From an uncultured Clostridia bacterium (GTDB lineage: Bacteria > Bacillota > Clostridia > Christensenellales > CAG-917), in assembly GCA_947581925.1 (NCBI GenBank), contig CANPWB010000010.1, forward strand, positions 1 to 56,949: a stretch of DNA of 56,949 bases, written 5' to 3'. Both the position numbers and the translations under genes were made by a program. The notes under the pieces were generated by a model. The model ran no database searches. It was not told where the DNA came from and was given only the letters and a program-made list of their open reading frames with translations. Below, one piece after another: positions 39,574 to 48,904 of the stretch. Position 1 is the stretch's first letter. Every line of letters begins with the position of its first letter.

Positions 39574-40833
39574 ATGAAAAACTTCGGCGGCAAAATTTTT
39601 ATAGTTATAGCGTTTTTGGTTATATCGCTGCTTGCGGCAAACGCTTTTATAATAAATTCGGACATAAAGGGCGGATTTGAGCCAAGAATAGCAAAAAGTA
39701 TTCTAAATTATGCCGAAAATGATAATAGTTTCGCATTTAAAAACGGCAAAGAATTGAACGCTGACAGGCGAACAAACGCCGAGAAAGAGCAGGAGGGCGC
39801 GGATGAAAACAGCCATGCCGACGCCGAAAACGACGTAGAAAATGAGGCAAAGGAGCCTGGCGATCCCGAAAGAGCCGCGTTTTACAAAGGCAAAAACGAG
39901 GTCGATAATGGCAACGGCGCGGTCAAAAAAAGCGTATGCGCAAATACAGAATTATCCCTGCAAGCCTCAAAGCAAAACGGGAGCGGCAAAGTGCTTATGG
40001 AGCAATCTTCGCGGCGCGTGCTTTACGGTGTGAACGAGCACGCGAGGTGTTATCCCGCAAGCACGACTAAGGTGCTTACCGCATATGTCGTCCTCAAAAA
40101 TCTTCCTCTCGACCATATTGTGACTGTGCCTAGGCAGGCGGTGGGAGTAGAGGGCTCCTCGATATACTTGAAAGAGGGCGATCAGACGACAGTAGAGGAC
40201 CTGCTTTTCGGGCTTATGCTCAGGAGCGGCAACGATGCGGCGACCGCGCTTGCCATAGAGACGGCGGGGAGCTTGCAGGCTTTTGCCGCGCTAATGAATG
40301 AGACAGCCCTGTCTTTGGGCGCGCGCGAATCGCACTTTGTCAATCCTCACGGTCTGCACGACGACGAGCATTATACTACGGCATACGACCTTGCGCTCAT
40401 CACCGCCGCGGCATACGAACTTGACGATTTCAAGCGCATAGTCGGCACCACTTTGAGGCGCATAGAGGTAGGCGGCGAAGTCACGGCTATTGCCAACAAA
40501 AACAAGTTTTTAAAGCAGTACGAAGGCGCGAACGGCGTCAAGACGGGCTATACGAAAAAGAGCGGGCGCTGTCTCGTGAGCGGAGCTAAGCGAAAGAATA
40601 TGCAGCTCATCGGCGTAGTGCTGAACTGTCCCGATATGTGGAACGAGAGTATGGCTATGATGGATCACGGTTTTGAAAACTTCGACATGGTACCCTTGGA
40701 CAGCGCTCTGCTCACCTATGGCAAAGGCAAGAAGAGGGTGGAGATAAGCGCTCCATACAGCGTGACGGAAGATTGGCATGACATATATTATCCGCTTGCG
40801 AAGGATGAATATCTTGTCGTGAACGCGCTTTGA
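39574..40833 (+). CDS. D-alanyl-D-alanine carboxypeptidase, DacB-like
   Basis: A 419-residue PBP5-type enzyme with an uncleaved-looking N-terminal span (residues 6-27). A ~100-residue acidic, Asn/Glu-rich linker is not typical of the family. The penicillin-binding domain has S163-T-T-K166, S218-G-N220 and K323-T-G325, and ends with a short C-terminal part. It lies after ytfJ, where the sporulation carboxypeptidase gene often sits, so a role in cortex modification is plausible. This is the second such enzyme in the window (see dacF). AAGGAGG precedes the ATG. A terminator follows at 40926. Confidence 0.85.
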   Translation: MKNFGGKIFIVIAFLVISLLAANAFIINSDIKGGFEPRIAKSILNYAENDNSFAFKNGKELNADRRTNAEKEQEGADENSHADAENDVENEAKEPGDPERAAFYKGKNEVDNGNGAVKKSVCANTELSLQASKQNGSGKVLMEQSSRRVLYGVNEHARCYPASTTKVLTAYVVLKNLPLDHIVTVPRQAVGVEGSSIYLKEGDQTTVEDLLFGLMLRSGNDAATALAIETAGSLQAFAALMNETALSLGARESHFVNPHGLHDDEHYTTAYDLALITAAAYELDDFKRIVGTTLRRIEVGGEVTAIANKNKFLKQYEGANGVKTGYTKKSGRCLVSGAKRKNMQLIGVVLNCPDMWNESMAMMDHGFENFDMVPLDSALLTYGKGKKRVEISAPYSVTEDWHDIYYPLAKDEYLVVNAL

Positions 40834-40925
40834 GCGCATATTTTAGGAGTGTTTATTAAGATATCGGCGTAAATTTGTAAAAATCGCGCTCATAACTTGC
40901 TCTCGACGCATTATTCTGATTTTTT

Positions 40926-40957
40926 ATCCTCGGAAAATTTCGTCCGAGGATTTTTTT
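40926..40957 (+). terminator. Terminator after the DacB-like gene
   Basis: ATCCTCGG (40926-40933) pairs with CCGAGGAT (40944-40951), then seven T. This closes the ytfI-ytfJ-carboxypeptidase unit. Confidence 0.88.
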
Positions 40958-41032
40958 GCGCGTTTTGCCCGAGTTGGCGCGGCAATAGAAAAAATAGTCT
41001 ATCTGCCATAGTCTGCAATAGACAAAATACGC

Positions 41033-41061
41033 TTGCGAAATAAAGAATTTTAATTTATAAT
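41033..41061 (+). promoter_or_regulatory. SigA-type promoter of rluB
   Basis: TTGCGA (41033-41038), 17-bp spacer, perfect TATAAT (41056-41061), ~60 bp before the rluB start. Confidence 0.65.
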
Positions 41062-41119
41062 TGTTTTTGTATATATTCGGTCACGCTCGATTTTCAAAAT
41101 TCGGGCGCTTTGGAGACGT

Positions 41120-41956
41120 ATGAGGATAAACAGATATCTTGCCGAGTGCGGCGTCGCTTCGCGCAGAAAGGCGGAGGAGCTTGTGCTTGCGGGCAGGGTG
41201 AGCGTAAACAAAAAGGTGGTCACATCTTTGGCTACCGACATCGACGACAAGGACGTCGTGTATGTGGACGGCAAAAAAGTAGTACGCGTCACACATTATG
41301 ACTATATCATGCTCAACAAGCCAAAGGGCTGCGTCACGTCTGTAGACGACGAGGCGGACAATAAGAGCGGAGTCCCGCAAAGGAAGGAGGAGCCCTCAGG
41401 ACGCGCCTCCGAGCAGGGAAAAGATAAGCCTGCTCCTGCGCAAAAGCCCACGCATGCGGACAGAAAGCGTCGTACGGTCATGGACTATCTCTCCGACGAG
41501 TGGAAGGGCAAGCGCCTCTATCCCGTCGGCAGGTTGGACTATGACAGCGAGGGACTGTTGTTGCTCACAAACGACGGCGAGCTGACTTACAAGCTCACGC
41601 ATCCGTCCTCAGAGATAGCAAAGACCTACATCGTGCGCATAGAGGGCTCCATAGAGGAGAGCGACCTCGCCGCGCTACGCAAGGGCGTGAAGGTAGACGG
41701 CGTAAAATACGGCAAGTGCAAAGTGAAGGTCACAGGCGTGGAGGAAGGTTCCACTCGCCTCGAAGTCGTGATATTCGAGGGCAAAAACAGGGAGATCCGC
41801 CGCATGTTCGAGGCTGTTGAAAAGAATGTCACTCTGCTCAAGCGCGTCGCCATAGGCGAGCTTAGGCTGGGCGGGCTGAAAAGAGGCGGTTTCAGAGAGC
41901 TTAGCGAGGGCGAAGTCGCCTATCTCAAGGAGCTTTGCGGCATAGGCAAAAAGTGA
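41120..41956 (+). CDS. rluB: Pseudouridine synthase RluB/RsuA family
   Basis: A 278-residue enzyme of the RsuA/RluB/RluE/RluF family. The S4 domain is 'MRINRYLAECGVASRRKAEELVLAGRVSVN'. 'DYIMLNKPKGCVTSVDDE' follows, then 'YPVGRLDYDSEGLLLLTNDGEL', which contains the catalytic aspartate. Between them is a ~50-residue Lys/Glu/Pro-rich insertion ('QRKEEPSGRASEQGKDKPAP') that ordinary RluB lacks. It most likely modifies 23S rRNA U2605 as RluB does. In Firmicutes rluB follows scpAB and spmAB; here the ytfIJ block lies in between. Confidence 0.9.
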   Translation: MRINRYLAECGVASRRKAEELVLAGRVSVNKKVVTSLATDIDDKDVVYVDGKKVVRVTHYDYIMLNKPKGCVTSVDDEADNKSGVPQRKEEPSGRASEQGKDKPAPAQKPTHADRKRRTVMDYLSDEWKGKRLYPVGRLDYDSEGLLLLTNDGELTYKLTHPSSEIAKTYIVRIEGSIEESDLAALRKGVKVDGVKYGKCKVKVTGVEEGSTRLEVVIFEGKNREIRRMFEAVEKNVTLLKRVAIGELRLGGLKRGGFRELSEGEVAYLKELCGIGKK

Positions 41957-42059
41957 AGTGCTGCAGTATCGCCATATGATACGGCATAGGTCAAGCGGAT
42001 AAAATAATAAAAAATTATATCGGCGAAGCAAGTGATTGCCTCGCCAAAAGACAGCGGAT

Positions 42060-42824
42060 ATGAACATATTGTTGACAAATGACGACGGATATTTTGCTCC
42101 CGGCATACGCGCGCTTGCAAGGGCGCTTTCGACGAGCCACAACGTGACGGTGTGCGCGCCCTCGGGAGAGAGCTCCGGAAGCGGGCATATGGTGCACTTT
42201 TTCGGCGGCATAAGCTATGAAAAAGTGGAAATGTCGGACGGGATACCCACTTACAGCGTAAATGGCTCCCCCTCGGACTGCGTCATTTTCGCGGTGCGGC
42301 ACCTGTTTGCGGACAAAAAATTCGACGCGGTGATAAGCGGCATAAACAATGTGCTCAACATAGGCTCGGACTTCATATATTCGGGCACGGTGGGCGCGGC
42401 GCAGGAGGGCACTTTCCAACTCATACCGTCGCTCGCGGTATCACTGCGCACCAAAGGCATCGAGGAATACTCGTATGCGGCGCAGTTCGTGCTAAACAAC
42501 CTCGAAAAACTGCTGGATATGGCGAAGGGCGACATAACATTAAACATCAACATCCCGTCCGTAAGGCGAGAGGATATCAAGGGCGTGAGGGCGGCGCACA
42601 TAGTTTTCAGACCCTACGACGAAAAATACTCCGCTACGACCGTGGACGGAAAGGAGATATATTCCGTACTGGGCAAGCCTCTCCCAGACGCGCTTGCGGA
42701 TACGGAAGGCGACTGTTACCTTGCCAAAAACGGCTACATAGTGCTCACGCCCATCAAACTCATCCCCAACGACGCCGCCGCGCTGGCATACTGCAAGGCG
42801 CAGGAGGGCAAGATATGGATGTAG
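42060..42824 (+). CDS. surE: 5'/3'-nucleotidase SurE
   Basis: A 254-residue survival protein E, a metal-dependent nucleotidase. The metal site is 'MNILLTNDDGYFAPGI'. 'GEQSGSG'-like 'PSGESSGSGHMV', 'NGSPSDCV', 'SGINNVLNIG' and 'YSGTVGAAQEG' complete the family motif set. ATG 42060 begins at the canonical N terminus; the 42036 ATG adds eight residues with no better ribosome-binding site. The last 10 bp overlap the next gene. Confidence 0.93.
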   Translation: MNILLTNDDGYFAPGIRALARALSTSHNVTVCAPSGESSGSGHMVHFFGGISYEKVEMSDGIPTYSVNGSPSDCVIFAVRHLFADKKFDAVISGINNVLNIGSDFIYSGTVGAAQEGTFQLIPSLAVSLRTKGIEEYSYAAQFVLNNLEKLLDMAKGDITLNINIPSVRREDIKGVRAAHIVFRPYDEKYSATTVDGKEIYSVLGKPLPDALADTEGDCYLAKNGYIVLTPIKLIPNDAAALAYCKAQEGKIWM

Positions 42825-44041
42825 GCATTGTCGGCGGTGGAGCGGCGGGTATGCTTGCCGCGGCGACGCTTGCGCGCGAAGGCGTGAGGGTAGAGCTGTT
42901 TGAAAAGAACGAAAAACTCGGCAAAAAGCTTTACATCACGGGCAAGGGGCGCTGCAACCTCACAAATTTTTGCGATATGGGGACGATTTTTGCCAACATC
43001 GTGCACGGCGAAAAGTTTTTGAGATCCGCAATGTACGGTTTTCCGCCCTCCGAAGTCATGGCGTATTTCGAGGGGCTGGGCGTACCTCTCACGGTAGAGA
43101 GAGGAAATAGAGTTTTTCCGACCTCCGGCAAGTCGTCCGACGTCATACGCGCGCTCGCAAAAATGATAGCTCGCCTAGGCGTAAGCATAAAGCTAAAAAG
43201 CGAAGTCACCAAGATAGAGAGTGACGGCGACGGTTTTAAGATATGCACGGTGGAGGGGAAGACGCATTTCGACGCCGTGATAATAGCCACGGGCGGAGCG
43301 TCCTATCCCGCCACGGGCAGCACGGGGGACGGCTATAAATTCGCGGCGGCGTTCGGACACGGCGTATCGGAGCCCCGTCCCGCGCTCGTCGCGTTGCGCA
43401 CGCATGAGGACATATCCTGCCTTGACGGATTACATCTCAAAAACGTCCGCCTCGAGGCGTACAGAGAAGGAAAGCCTATCGCAAGCGAATTCGGCGAGCT
43501 GGAATTCATATCCGGCGAGATGTCGGGGCCTATCGCGCTCACCGTTTCCTCGTATGTGACAAGGCTTGACGGCATCACGCTCAAACTCGACCTCAAACCC
43601 GCGTTGGACGAGGCAACGCTGGACAAACGGTTGCAGCGGGAATTTGCCGAGAGGCACGGACAGAGTGCGGCAAGCGCTATGCGCGCGCTTTTGCCCGAGA
43701 AATTGAATACGTACTTGTTGAGGCGCGCGGGAGTTGACCCCTCGAAAAAGGTGGATATTCTCTCGAAAGAGGAGCGAAAGGCGATAATTTGTGCGCTTAA
43801 AGGGTTGAAGTTCAAACTTGCGGGCACCGCTCCGTTTGCCGAGGCGATAATCACGTCGGGCGGCGTAAGCGTTGACGACTTGAAGCCTTCGGGAGAGAGC
43901 AAACTGCAAAAGGGACTGTATTTCGTAGGCGAGACTGTAGACGTAGACGCGCTCACAGGCGGATTCAATCTTCAGATCGCGTGGGCGACAGCACGCCTTG
44001 CGGCTTTGGACATTTTGAAGTCCGCAGGGCTCGAACCTTAA
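42815..44041 (+). CDS. HI0933/BaiN-family flavoprotein (NAD(P)/FAD-dependent)
   Basis: A 408-residue flavoprotein of the COG2081 family. The N-terminal FAD fold is 'VGIVGGGAAGMLAAATLARE', and the family signature 'LGKKLYITGKGRCNLTN' follows. 'ATGGASYPATGSTGDGY' lies in the middle, and 'ITSGGVSVDDL...LYFVGETVDVDALTGGFNLQIAWATARLA' at the end. Some members reduce bile-acid intermediates or act on aminoacetone, but most have unknown substrates, so no reaction is assigned. It is translationally coupled to surE. Confidence 0.88.
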   Translation: MDVGIVGGGAAGMLAAATLAREGVRVELFEKNEKLGKKLYITGKGRCNLTNFCDMGTIFANIVHGEKFLRSAMYGFPPSEVMAYFEGLGVPLTVERGNRVFPTSGKSSDVIRALAKMIARLGVSIKLKSEVTKIESDGDGFKICTVEGKTHFDAVIIATGGASYPATGSTGDGYKFAAAFGHGVSEPRPALVALRTHEDISCLDGLHLKNVRLEAYREGKPIASEFGELEFISGEMSGPIALTVSSYVTRLDGITLKLDLKPALDEATLDKRLQREFAERHGQSAASAMRALLPEKLNTYLLRRAGVDPSKKVDILSKEERKAIICALKGLKFKLAGTAPFAEAIITSGGVSVDDLKPSGESKLQKGLYFVGETVDVDALTGGFNLQIAWATARLAALDILKSAGLEP

Positions 44042-44276
44042 ACGCCTATAAAAGTAAATGTAAATCTATAATGAATAGAACTTACATGCAGCCGACAAAT
44101 CCGCCTGCAAAGCAATAAACTAGGATGCAAGAAAAAGCCAATAAAAACCGTATGCGCAAATACGCGAAGGTTAATTTTGCGGACGTCACGCAGTAACAAA
44201 AGTTTAGGACAGAAAGTGTAGGACGTAGAGGAGCGAAAGCTCAAAAAATAGAGCGTAGAACTCAAAAGGAGTTGTT

Positions 44277-45836
44277 ATGATAAACGTTGCAATAGACGGT
44301 CCCGCGGGGGCGGGCAAGAGCACGGTCGCAAAAGCGGTCGCCAAAAAGCTGGGGCTGATATATCTGGACACGGGGGCGATGTACCGCGCGACAGCGTATA
44401 CCGCGCTTGAGGCGGGGCTTGACGTGAGCGACGCGGCGCAAATATCGCCAATGCTGGACGGCATGAAGATGGAGATAGTCTTTGAGGACGGCGCGCAGCA
44501 GATATATGTCAACGGTGCAAACACGACGCCGTATCTTCGCGAGCACCGCATGTCCAAGGCGGCTAGCGACATCTCGGCTTTGCCTTGCGTGCGTTATAAA
44601 ATGGTGGAGCTGCAGCGCGAATTTGCCGCGACGGGGGACGTCGTGCTCGACGGCAGGGACATAGGCACATTTGTGCTCCCAAACGCGAATTGCAAGATAT
44701 TTATGACCGCCACGCCCGAAGAGAGGGCAAATCGCCGCTATAAGGAGCTTGTGGAGAAGGGGCAGGAGGTGGACTACGATACCTTGCTCGCGGACATAAA
44801 ACAGCGCGACTACAACGACTCGCACCGCGAAGTCGCTCCCCTCAAGCAAGCGGAGGACGCCGTACTTTTGGACACTACTTATATGCCTCTCGAGGAGGTA
44901 ATAGCGGCGGTCATTGGCATTGTCGAAAGCAAGATATCCTCGCTTAACGGCGACAATGACGCACATACGGGCGTGGACGGTAATGTAAACGCTGAGGAAA
45001 AACCTGACGACGTATCCGAGACAGAAAATGACAAGCCGTCCGAGGAATGCTCTTCGGCAAACAAAGCGCATGAGGATAGATCATCGGAGAATAATAAGTC
45101 GGAAACGCAAAAAGCCGCTACAATCTCAAAGAAAGAGGCAAGGCGCGCGGAGCATGTCAAAAAGCGTTATGAACTCGAGAAAAACTTCGGTTTCTACCGC
45201 TTTTTGAGGGTATTTTTGCACCCGCTCGCGGCTATGCTGTGGCCTACAAAGCTAATAGGAATCGAGAACGTCAAAGAAGTGGAGGGCAAAAACGCTATAT
45301 TCACATGCAATCATTATAGCAAAGTAGATACATTTCTCCCGTGTTTTGCGCTGTTCAAGCGCGAGGCGCATATTTTGGCGAAGTCGGAGCTTTTCGAGTC
45401 GAATTTGATCGGATGGTTTTTGCACAAGTTGGGCGCGATCCCCGTACGCAGAGGCGAGGCGGACATAAACAGCGTCAAGTGCGTCCTGAAATTGCTCAAC
45501 GACGGCAAGCAGCTTATGATTTTTCCCGAGGGCACGCGCAACAAGCAGGGCACTCAGGATATGGCCGAGTTCAAAAGCGGCACGGCGCGTTTCGCGATAA
45601 AGACAAAATCGCCCATTGTGCCGATGCTCTACTACTCGCCGCCCAAGCTTTTCAAACGTAACTATCTCTATATAGGCAAGCCGTTCACGCTCGAGGAGTT
45701 CTATGGCGACCGCTCTCACGACGCTATGGACAGGGCTACCGAGGTAGTGAGGCAGAAGATGGAGGAAGTGAGGACGCTTGTCAACGCCTACGTAGAGGAT
45801 AAAAAGAGCAAGCGCGGCAAGGGGGACGGCAAATGA
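44277..45836 (+). CDS. cmk: Fused cytidylate kinase and acylglycerophosphate acyltransferase (Cmk-PlsC)
   Basis: A 519-residue two-domain protein. Residues 1-220 are cytidylate kinase: P-loop 'IDGPAGAGKST', 'DTGAMYRA', 'LDGRDIGTFVLP', 'RDYNDSHREVAPL'. Residues ~221-280 form an acidic low-complexity linker. Residues ~300-519 are a PlsC/LPLAT acyltransferase: a membrane-associated helix, the N-H-x4-D motif at 345-351 ('NHYSKVD'), 'GAIPVRRGEADIN', and 'MIFPEGTRNKQG' near 415. In Clostridia cmk, plsC, ispH and rpsA are usually separate neighbours; here cmk-plsC form one frame with no stop. It would combine CMP phosphorylation with phosphatidic acid synthesis. AGGAG five bases upstream fixes the start. 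Confidence 0.9.
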   Translation: MINVAIDGPAGAGKSTVAKAVAKKLGLIYLDTGAMYRATAYTALEAGLDVSDAAQISPMLDGMKMEIVFEDGAQQIYVNGANTTPYLREHRMSKAASDISALPCVRYKMVELQREFAATGDVVLDGRDIGTFVLPNANCKIFMTATPEERANRRYKELVEKGQEVDYDTLLADIKQRDYNDSHREVAPLKQAEDAVLLDTTYMPLEEVIAAVIGIVESKISSLNGDNDAHTGVDGNVNAEEKPDDVSETENDKPSEECSSANKAHEDRSSENNKSETQKAATISKKEARRAEHVKKRYELEKNFGFYRFLRVFLHPLAAMLWPTKLIGIENVKEVEGKNAIFTCNHYSKVDTFLPCFALFKREAHILAKSELFESNLIGWFLHKLGAIPVRRGEADINSVKCVLKLLNDGKQLMIFPEGTRNKQGTQDMAEFKSGTARFAIKTKSPIVPMLYYSPPKLFKRNYLYIGKPFTLEEFYGDRSHDAMDRATEVVRQKMEEVRTLVNAYVEDKKSKRGKGDGK

Positions 45837-48184
45837 AAGTTATCGTGGCGGAGGGCGCCGGTTTTTGTCAGGGCGTAAAACGCGCCATGGATATGGCGCT
45901 CGAACTCGCCCAAAAATACGGCAAACTGTATACGCTCGGCGAGCTTGTCCACAATGAGGAAGTCACAGCTTTTCTTGCTTCTAAAGGAGTCGTTTGCCTA
46001 TCTCCCACGCAGTGGGACAGCCTCAAAGAAGGGGACGTCGCGCTCATTCGCGCCCATGGCATAGAGCTCGAGGCGGAGCAGCGGTTGCAAGAGAGAGGCG
46101 TTGTGCTTTTTGACGCCACATGTCCAGTAGTAAAACGCAATCAACGTCTTGCCAAGGAGAGGGCGGACGCTGGCGATGACATCATCGTCATCGGCGACGC
46201 GGCGCACGACGAAGTGATAGGGCTCACAAGCTATGCGGAGGGGCGAGCGAGGGTGTTTGACAGCTCGGTAATGCCCGAAATAAGCGAAAAAAACACGTCG
46301 ATACTCTTCCAAACGACCGTTTTGAGGCAAAATTTCAAAAAAATTGAAGATTTTGCAAAGAATTTTCAAAAAAATCATCACAATTTAGTTGAGATTTTCA
46401 ACACTATTTGTTATACTACAGAGGCAAAGCAGGTTGAGGCTCGCGCACTCGCGGCAAAAACGAAGGCGGTCATTGTCCTCGGCAGTCACACAAGCGCAAA
46501 TACGCGACGGCTCTTCGAGGTGGCGATAGAGGTCAATCCCAATACGATATTTGTGACGGACGTCGCCGAAGCCCGCAAAGCGATCAGCAAAATAAAGGAT
46601 CATGAAAGTGTATCGATCGTCGCAGGAGCGTCAACTCCGCCATGGTTGATACGGGAGGTAACAAAACTTATGAGTGAAACTCAGACCACAGAAACCGAAG
46701 TGACCAAAGAAGCAACACTTCACGAGCAACCCGAAACGGAAGCACCCGCGATCGAAGCGCCTGTCCAAGAAGCGCCCGAGGCTGAAAAGGCACCTGAAGC
46801 GGAGAAACCTGCTGCGGCAAGCAAGCCAGAGCCCACCACTATGGAGGAGCTTATGAGCTCCACAAGCAATGGCGGCTACACGGAATACAGACCCGGCAAG
46901 CGCGTCAAGGGCGTCATCATCACCGCAAATGCGGACGGCGTCATCGTCAACATCGGCGGCAAGAACGACGGCTTTATCGACAAGAGCGAGGCTACTCTCG
47001 ACGGCAACTACGATCCCGCAGATTTCAAGAGCGGCGACGAGGTACAGGTCGTCATCCTTTCCTCCAAGAACGGTCAAGTCCAATGCAGCAAGAAGCAGGT
47101 GGACAAGATCATCAAAGAGGATGAGGAAGCGGAGAGCGCTTTGAATTCGGGAGAATTTACGCTTAAATTGACGGAGGTCGTCAAAGGCGGTCTGAGAGGC
47201 AGACTCGGCAAATATACGATTTTCGTGCCCGCAAGCCAAATAAGAATGGGCTATGTCAGCAACCTTGAGGAATACAAGGACAAGACGATGCGTCTTGTGC
47301 TCATGCCTCCAAAGGAAAAGGCTGCGGAAGGCGAAGAGGGCGAGGAAGCAGCGGAAGAAAAGCCGCGCAAGAGATCGAGATATCTCTTCGCGTCTCACCG
47401 TCTCATCCTCGAGAGAGAGAAGAAAGAAAAAGAGGACACTTTCTGGAACAGCATCCACGTCAACGACATAATCACGGGCAAGGTCAAGAGATTCACTCCC
47501 TTCGGCGCGTTTGTCAGCGTAAAGGGCTTTGATTGCCTCGCGCATATATCCGAGCTCAGTTGGAACAAGATCACGGATCCCTCCACAGTGCTCACCATCG
47601 GCGAGAGCTATGACTTCGTCGTGCTCAAGCTCGACAGAGAGACAGGCAGGATATCGCTCGGCTACAAACAACTTCAACCCAAGCCCTACGAGGTCGCAAA
47701 GGAAAAATATCCCGTCGGCACGGTCATCAAGGGCAAGGTGGAGCGCATCTTCTCGTACGGCGCATTCATCTCCATCGACGACGGCGTAGACGGACTCGTC
47801 CATGTGTCTCAGATATCCCACAGCTGGGTCAAGGACGCAAACGAAGTCCTCAAAGTCGGTCAAGAGGTCGAGGCGAAGATAATCAGCTTTGACGACAACC
47901 GTATCACGCTTTCCATAAAGGAAGTCCTCCCCGCACCCGAGCAGAGCGAACAGCCTGCAGAGGAGCATGAGGCAACAGAGGAAGAGAAGGCGGCACGTCG
48001 CTCCGAGCGCGCAAAGAAGTTCGAGAAGAGGACAGAAGGCGGCGAAGGCAAGAAAGAGCGCAAGCCCAAGAAAGAGACTTCAAACGAGCCTAAAGAGTGG
48101 GTGTCCGGTAGCGGTTCCGCGTCCCTCGGCGACCTCATCCAAGGCCTTGACATCAAGTTCGACGACGAAAAACCCGAAGAATAA
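45833..48184 (+). CDS. ispH: Fused IspH (HMBPP reductase) and ribosomal protein S1
   Basis: A 783-residue fusion. Residues 1-283 are IspH, the last enzyme of the methylerythritol phosphate pathway, with [4Fe-4S] ligands C12 ('GAGFCQGVKRA'), C97 ('DATCPVV') and C193 ('NTICYTTEAKQ'), plus 'RAHGIE' and 'VAGASTPPWLI'. A Glu/Ala/Pro-rich linker (~284-345) leads to four S1 RNA-binding repeats. The first starts at 'GKRVKGVIITANADGVIVNI', the third at 'VNDIITGKVKRFTPFGAFVSV' and the fourth at 'GTVIKGKVERIFSYGAFISI'. A basic tail ends the protein. IspH-S1 fusions are known in Clostridia. The start overlaps the Cmk-PlsC stop (ATGA). Confidence 0.95.
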   Translation: MKVIVAEGAGFCQGVKRAMDMALELAQKYGKLYTLGELVHNEEVTAFLASKGVVCLSPTQWDSLKEGDVALIRAHGIELEAEQRLQERGVVLFDATCPVVKRNQRLAKERADAGDDIIVIGDAAHDEVIGLTSYAEGRARVFDSSVMPEISEKNTSILFQTTVLRQNFKKIEDFAKNFQKNHHNLVEIFNTICYTTEAKQVEARALAAKTKAVIVLGSHTSANTRRLFEVAIEVNPNTIFVTDVAEARKAISKIKDHESVSIVAGASTPPWLIREVTKLMSETQTTETEVTKEATLHEQPETEAPAIEAPVQEAPEAEKAPEAEKPAAASKPEPTTMEELMSSTSNGGYTEYRPGKRVKGVIITANADGVIVNIGGKNDGFIDKSEATLDGNYDPADFKSGDEVQVVILSSKNGQVQCSKKQVDKIIKEDEEAESALNSGEFTLKLTEVVKGGLRGRLGKYTIFVPASQIRMGYVSNLEEYKDKTMRLVLMPPKEKAAEGEEGEEAAEEKPRKRSRYLFASHRLILEREKKEKEDTFWNSIHVNDIITGKVKRFTPFGAFVSVKGFDCLAHISELSWNKITDPSTVLTIGESYDFVVLKLDRETGRISLGYKQLQPKPYEVAKEKYPVGTVIKGKVERIFSYGAFISIDDGVDGLVHVSQISHSWVKDANEVLKVGQEVEAKIISFDDNRITLSIKEVLPAPEQSEQPAEEHEATEEEKAARRSERAKKFEKRTEGGEGKKERKPKKETSNEPKEWVSGSGSASLGDLIQGLDIKFDDEKPEE

Positions 48185-48214
48185 TCGAATATTCAACGAA
48201 AACAAGCAATTTTA

Positions 48215-48244
48215 CAGCGAAACCAAACTTGGTTTCGCTGTTTT
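48215..48244 (+). terminator. Terminator after ispH-rpsA
   Basis: CAGCGAAACCA (48215-48225) pairs perfectly with TGGTTTCGCTG (48230-48240), followed by TTTT. Confidence 0.85.
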
Positions 48245-48409
48245 ATATCCGTATCAAAAACCAATGCATAATGAAAAAATCGGATAGATTGAATATCTGT
48301 TTTTAAAATATTGTTTGAAAATTCGAATTTAAAAGAGCACGTGTCACTTGTCGCTGCAAAATCACAGCGAGTAAAAAAAGTGAGCGCGATCGTCAAGGCA
48401 AGTAACAAT

Positions 48410-48438
48410 AAGGACCACAGGCTGAGCATGTGGTCCTT
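48410..48438 (-). terminator. Hairpin after the 48459-48785 gene
   Basis: AAGGACCACA (48410-48419) pairs perfectly with TGTGGTCCTT (48429-48438). On the minus strand it lies ~20 bp after the stop of the small gene; the following TATTGTTACTT is only weakly T-rich. Confidence 0.5.
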
Positions 48439-48458
48439 ACCTTCAAATATTTAAAAGA

Positions 48459-48785
48459 TCAATAGAATGTGCCGTTTTCAATTCTTCTTTTACGTTCTTG
48501 AATATTTGTTACCATAATTTTGAAAATCGCGCCGCAATTGTTTTCAAGGGAATCAATAGTAGCGTCATAATTCAAACTGTAGCGGTAGTAACTTGCGTCA
48601 TTATACAAATCATTTCCGAACTTAGAAGATATAGGCATCAAATCATCGCGCGCAAGATCCATCGTCATTTGAAAAGCGTTTCTGTCGTGAGCCCTCAAAC
48701 TATCACGGATAATCGCAGATTTAACTGCTATGTCTTTGACTTCATCGTTTTCATACCAAATTTTTCCATCATGATAAAAACTCAT
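48459..48785 (-). CDS. Small soluble protein of unknown function
   Basis: A 108-residue protein I do not recognise. It has no signal peptide or membrane span and is rich in Asp, Asn, Arg and Tyr. It starts 'MSFYHDGKIWYENDEVKDIAV' and has a helical middle with 'AFQMTMDLARDDLMPIS'. A second helical part ends in 'QERKRRIENGTFY'. GGAGG five bases upstream marks ATG 48785 over the longer frame to 48797. Codon use is more AT-rich than in the neighbouring ispH-rpsA gene. The promoter spacer holds a perfect Spo0A box, so expression during the transition to sporulation is possible. Confidence 0.65.
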   Translation of the reverse strand: MSFYHDGKIWYENDEVKDIAVKSAIIRDSLRAHDRNAFQMTMDLARDDLMPISSKFGNDLYNDASYYRYSLNYDATIDSLENNCGAIFKIMVTNIQERKRRIENGTFY

Positions 48786-48816
48786 ATTTTCCTCCAAAAG
48801 TTTTCTTTATATTGTC

Positions 48817-48845
48817 ATGGTAACAGATATCTGTCGAACTGTCAA
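48817..48845 (-). promoter_or_regulatory. Promoter with internal Spo0A-box match for the small unknown gene
   Basis: On the minus strand TTGACA (48840-48845), 17-bp spacer, TACCAT (48817-48822). TGTCGAA (plus strand 48832-48838) lies inside the spacer, next to the -35 element, where a bound Spo0A could block or activate the promoter. Confidence 0.5.
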
Positions 48846-48904
48846 TATACGTATCATCTAAAATAAGAGACGTATATATTCGTTTGCAAAAAAGTCAAAA
48901 GTGT

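Noticed and set aside
46631-47968. 445-residue open frame on the minus strand
   Set aside because: It is the shadow of the ispH-rpsA gene in a GC-rich region; the plus strand shows clear S1 repeats and this frame has no recognisable domain or ribosome-binding site.
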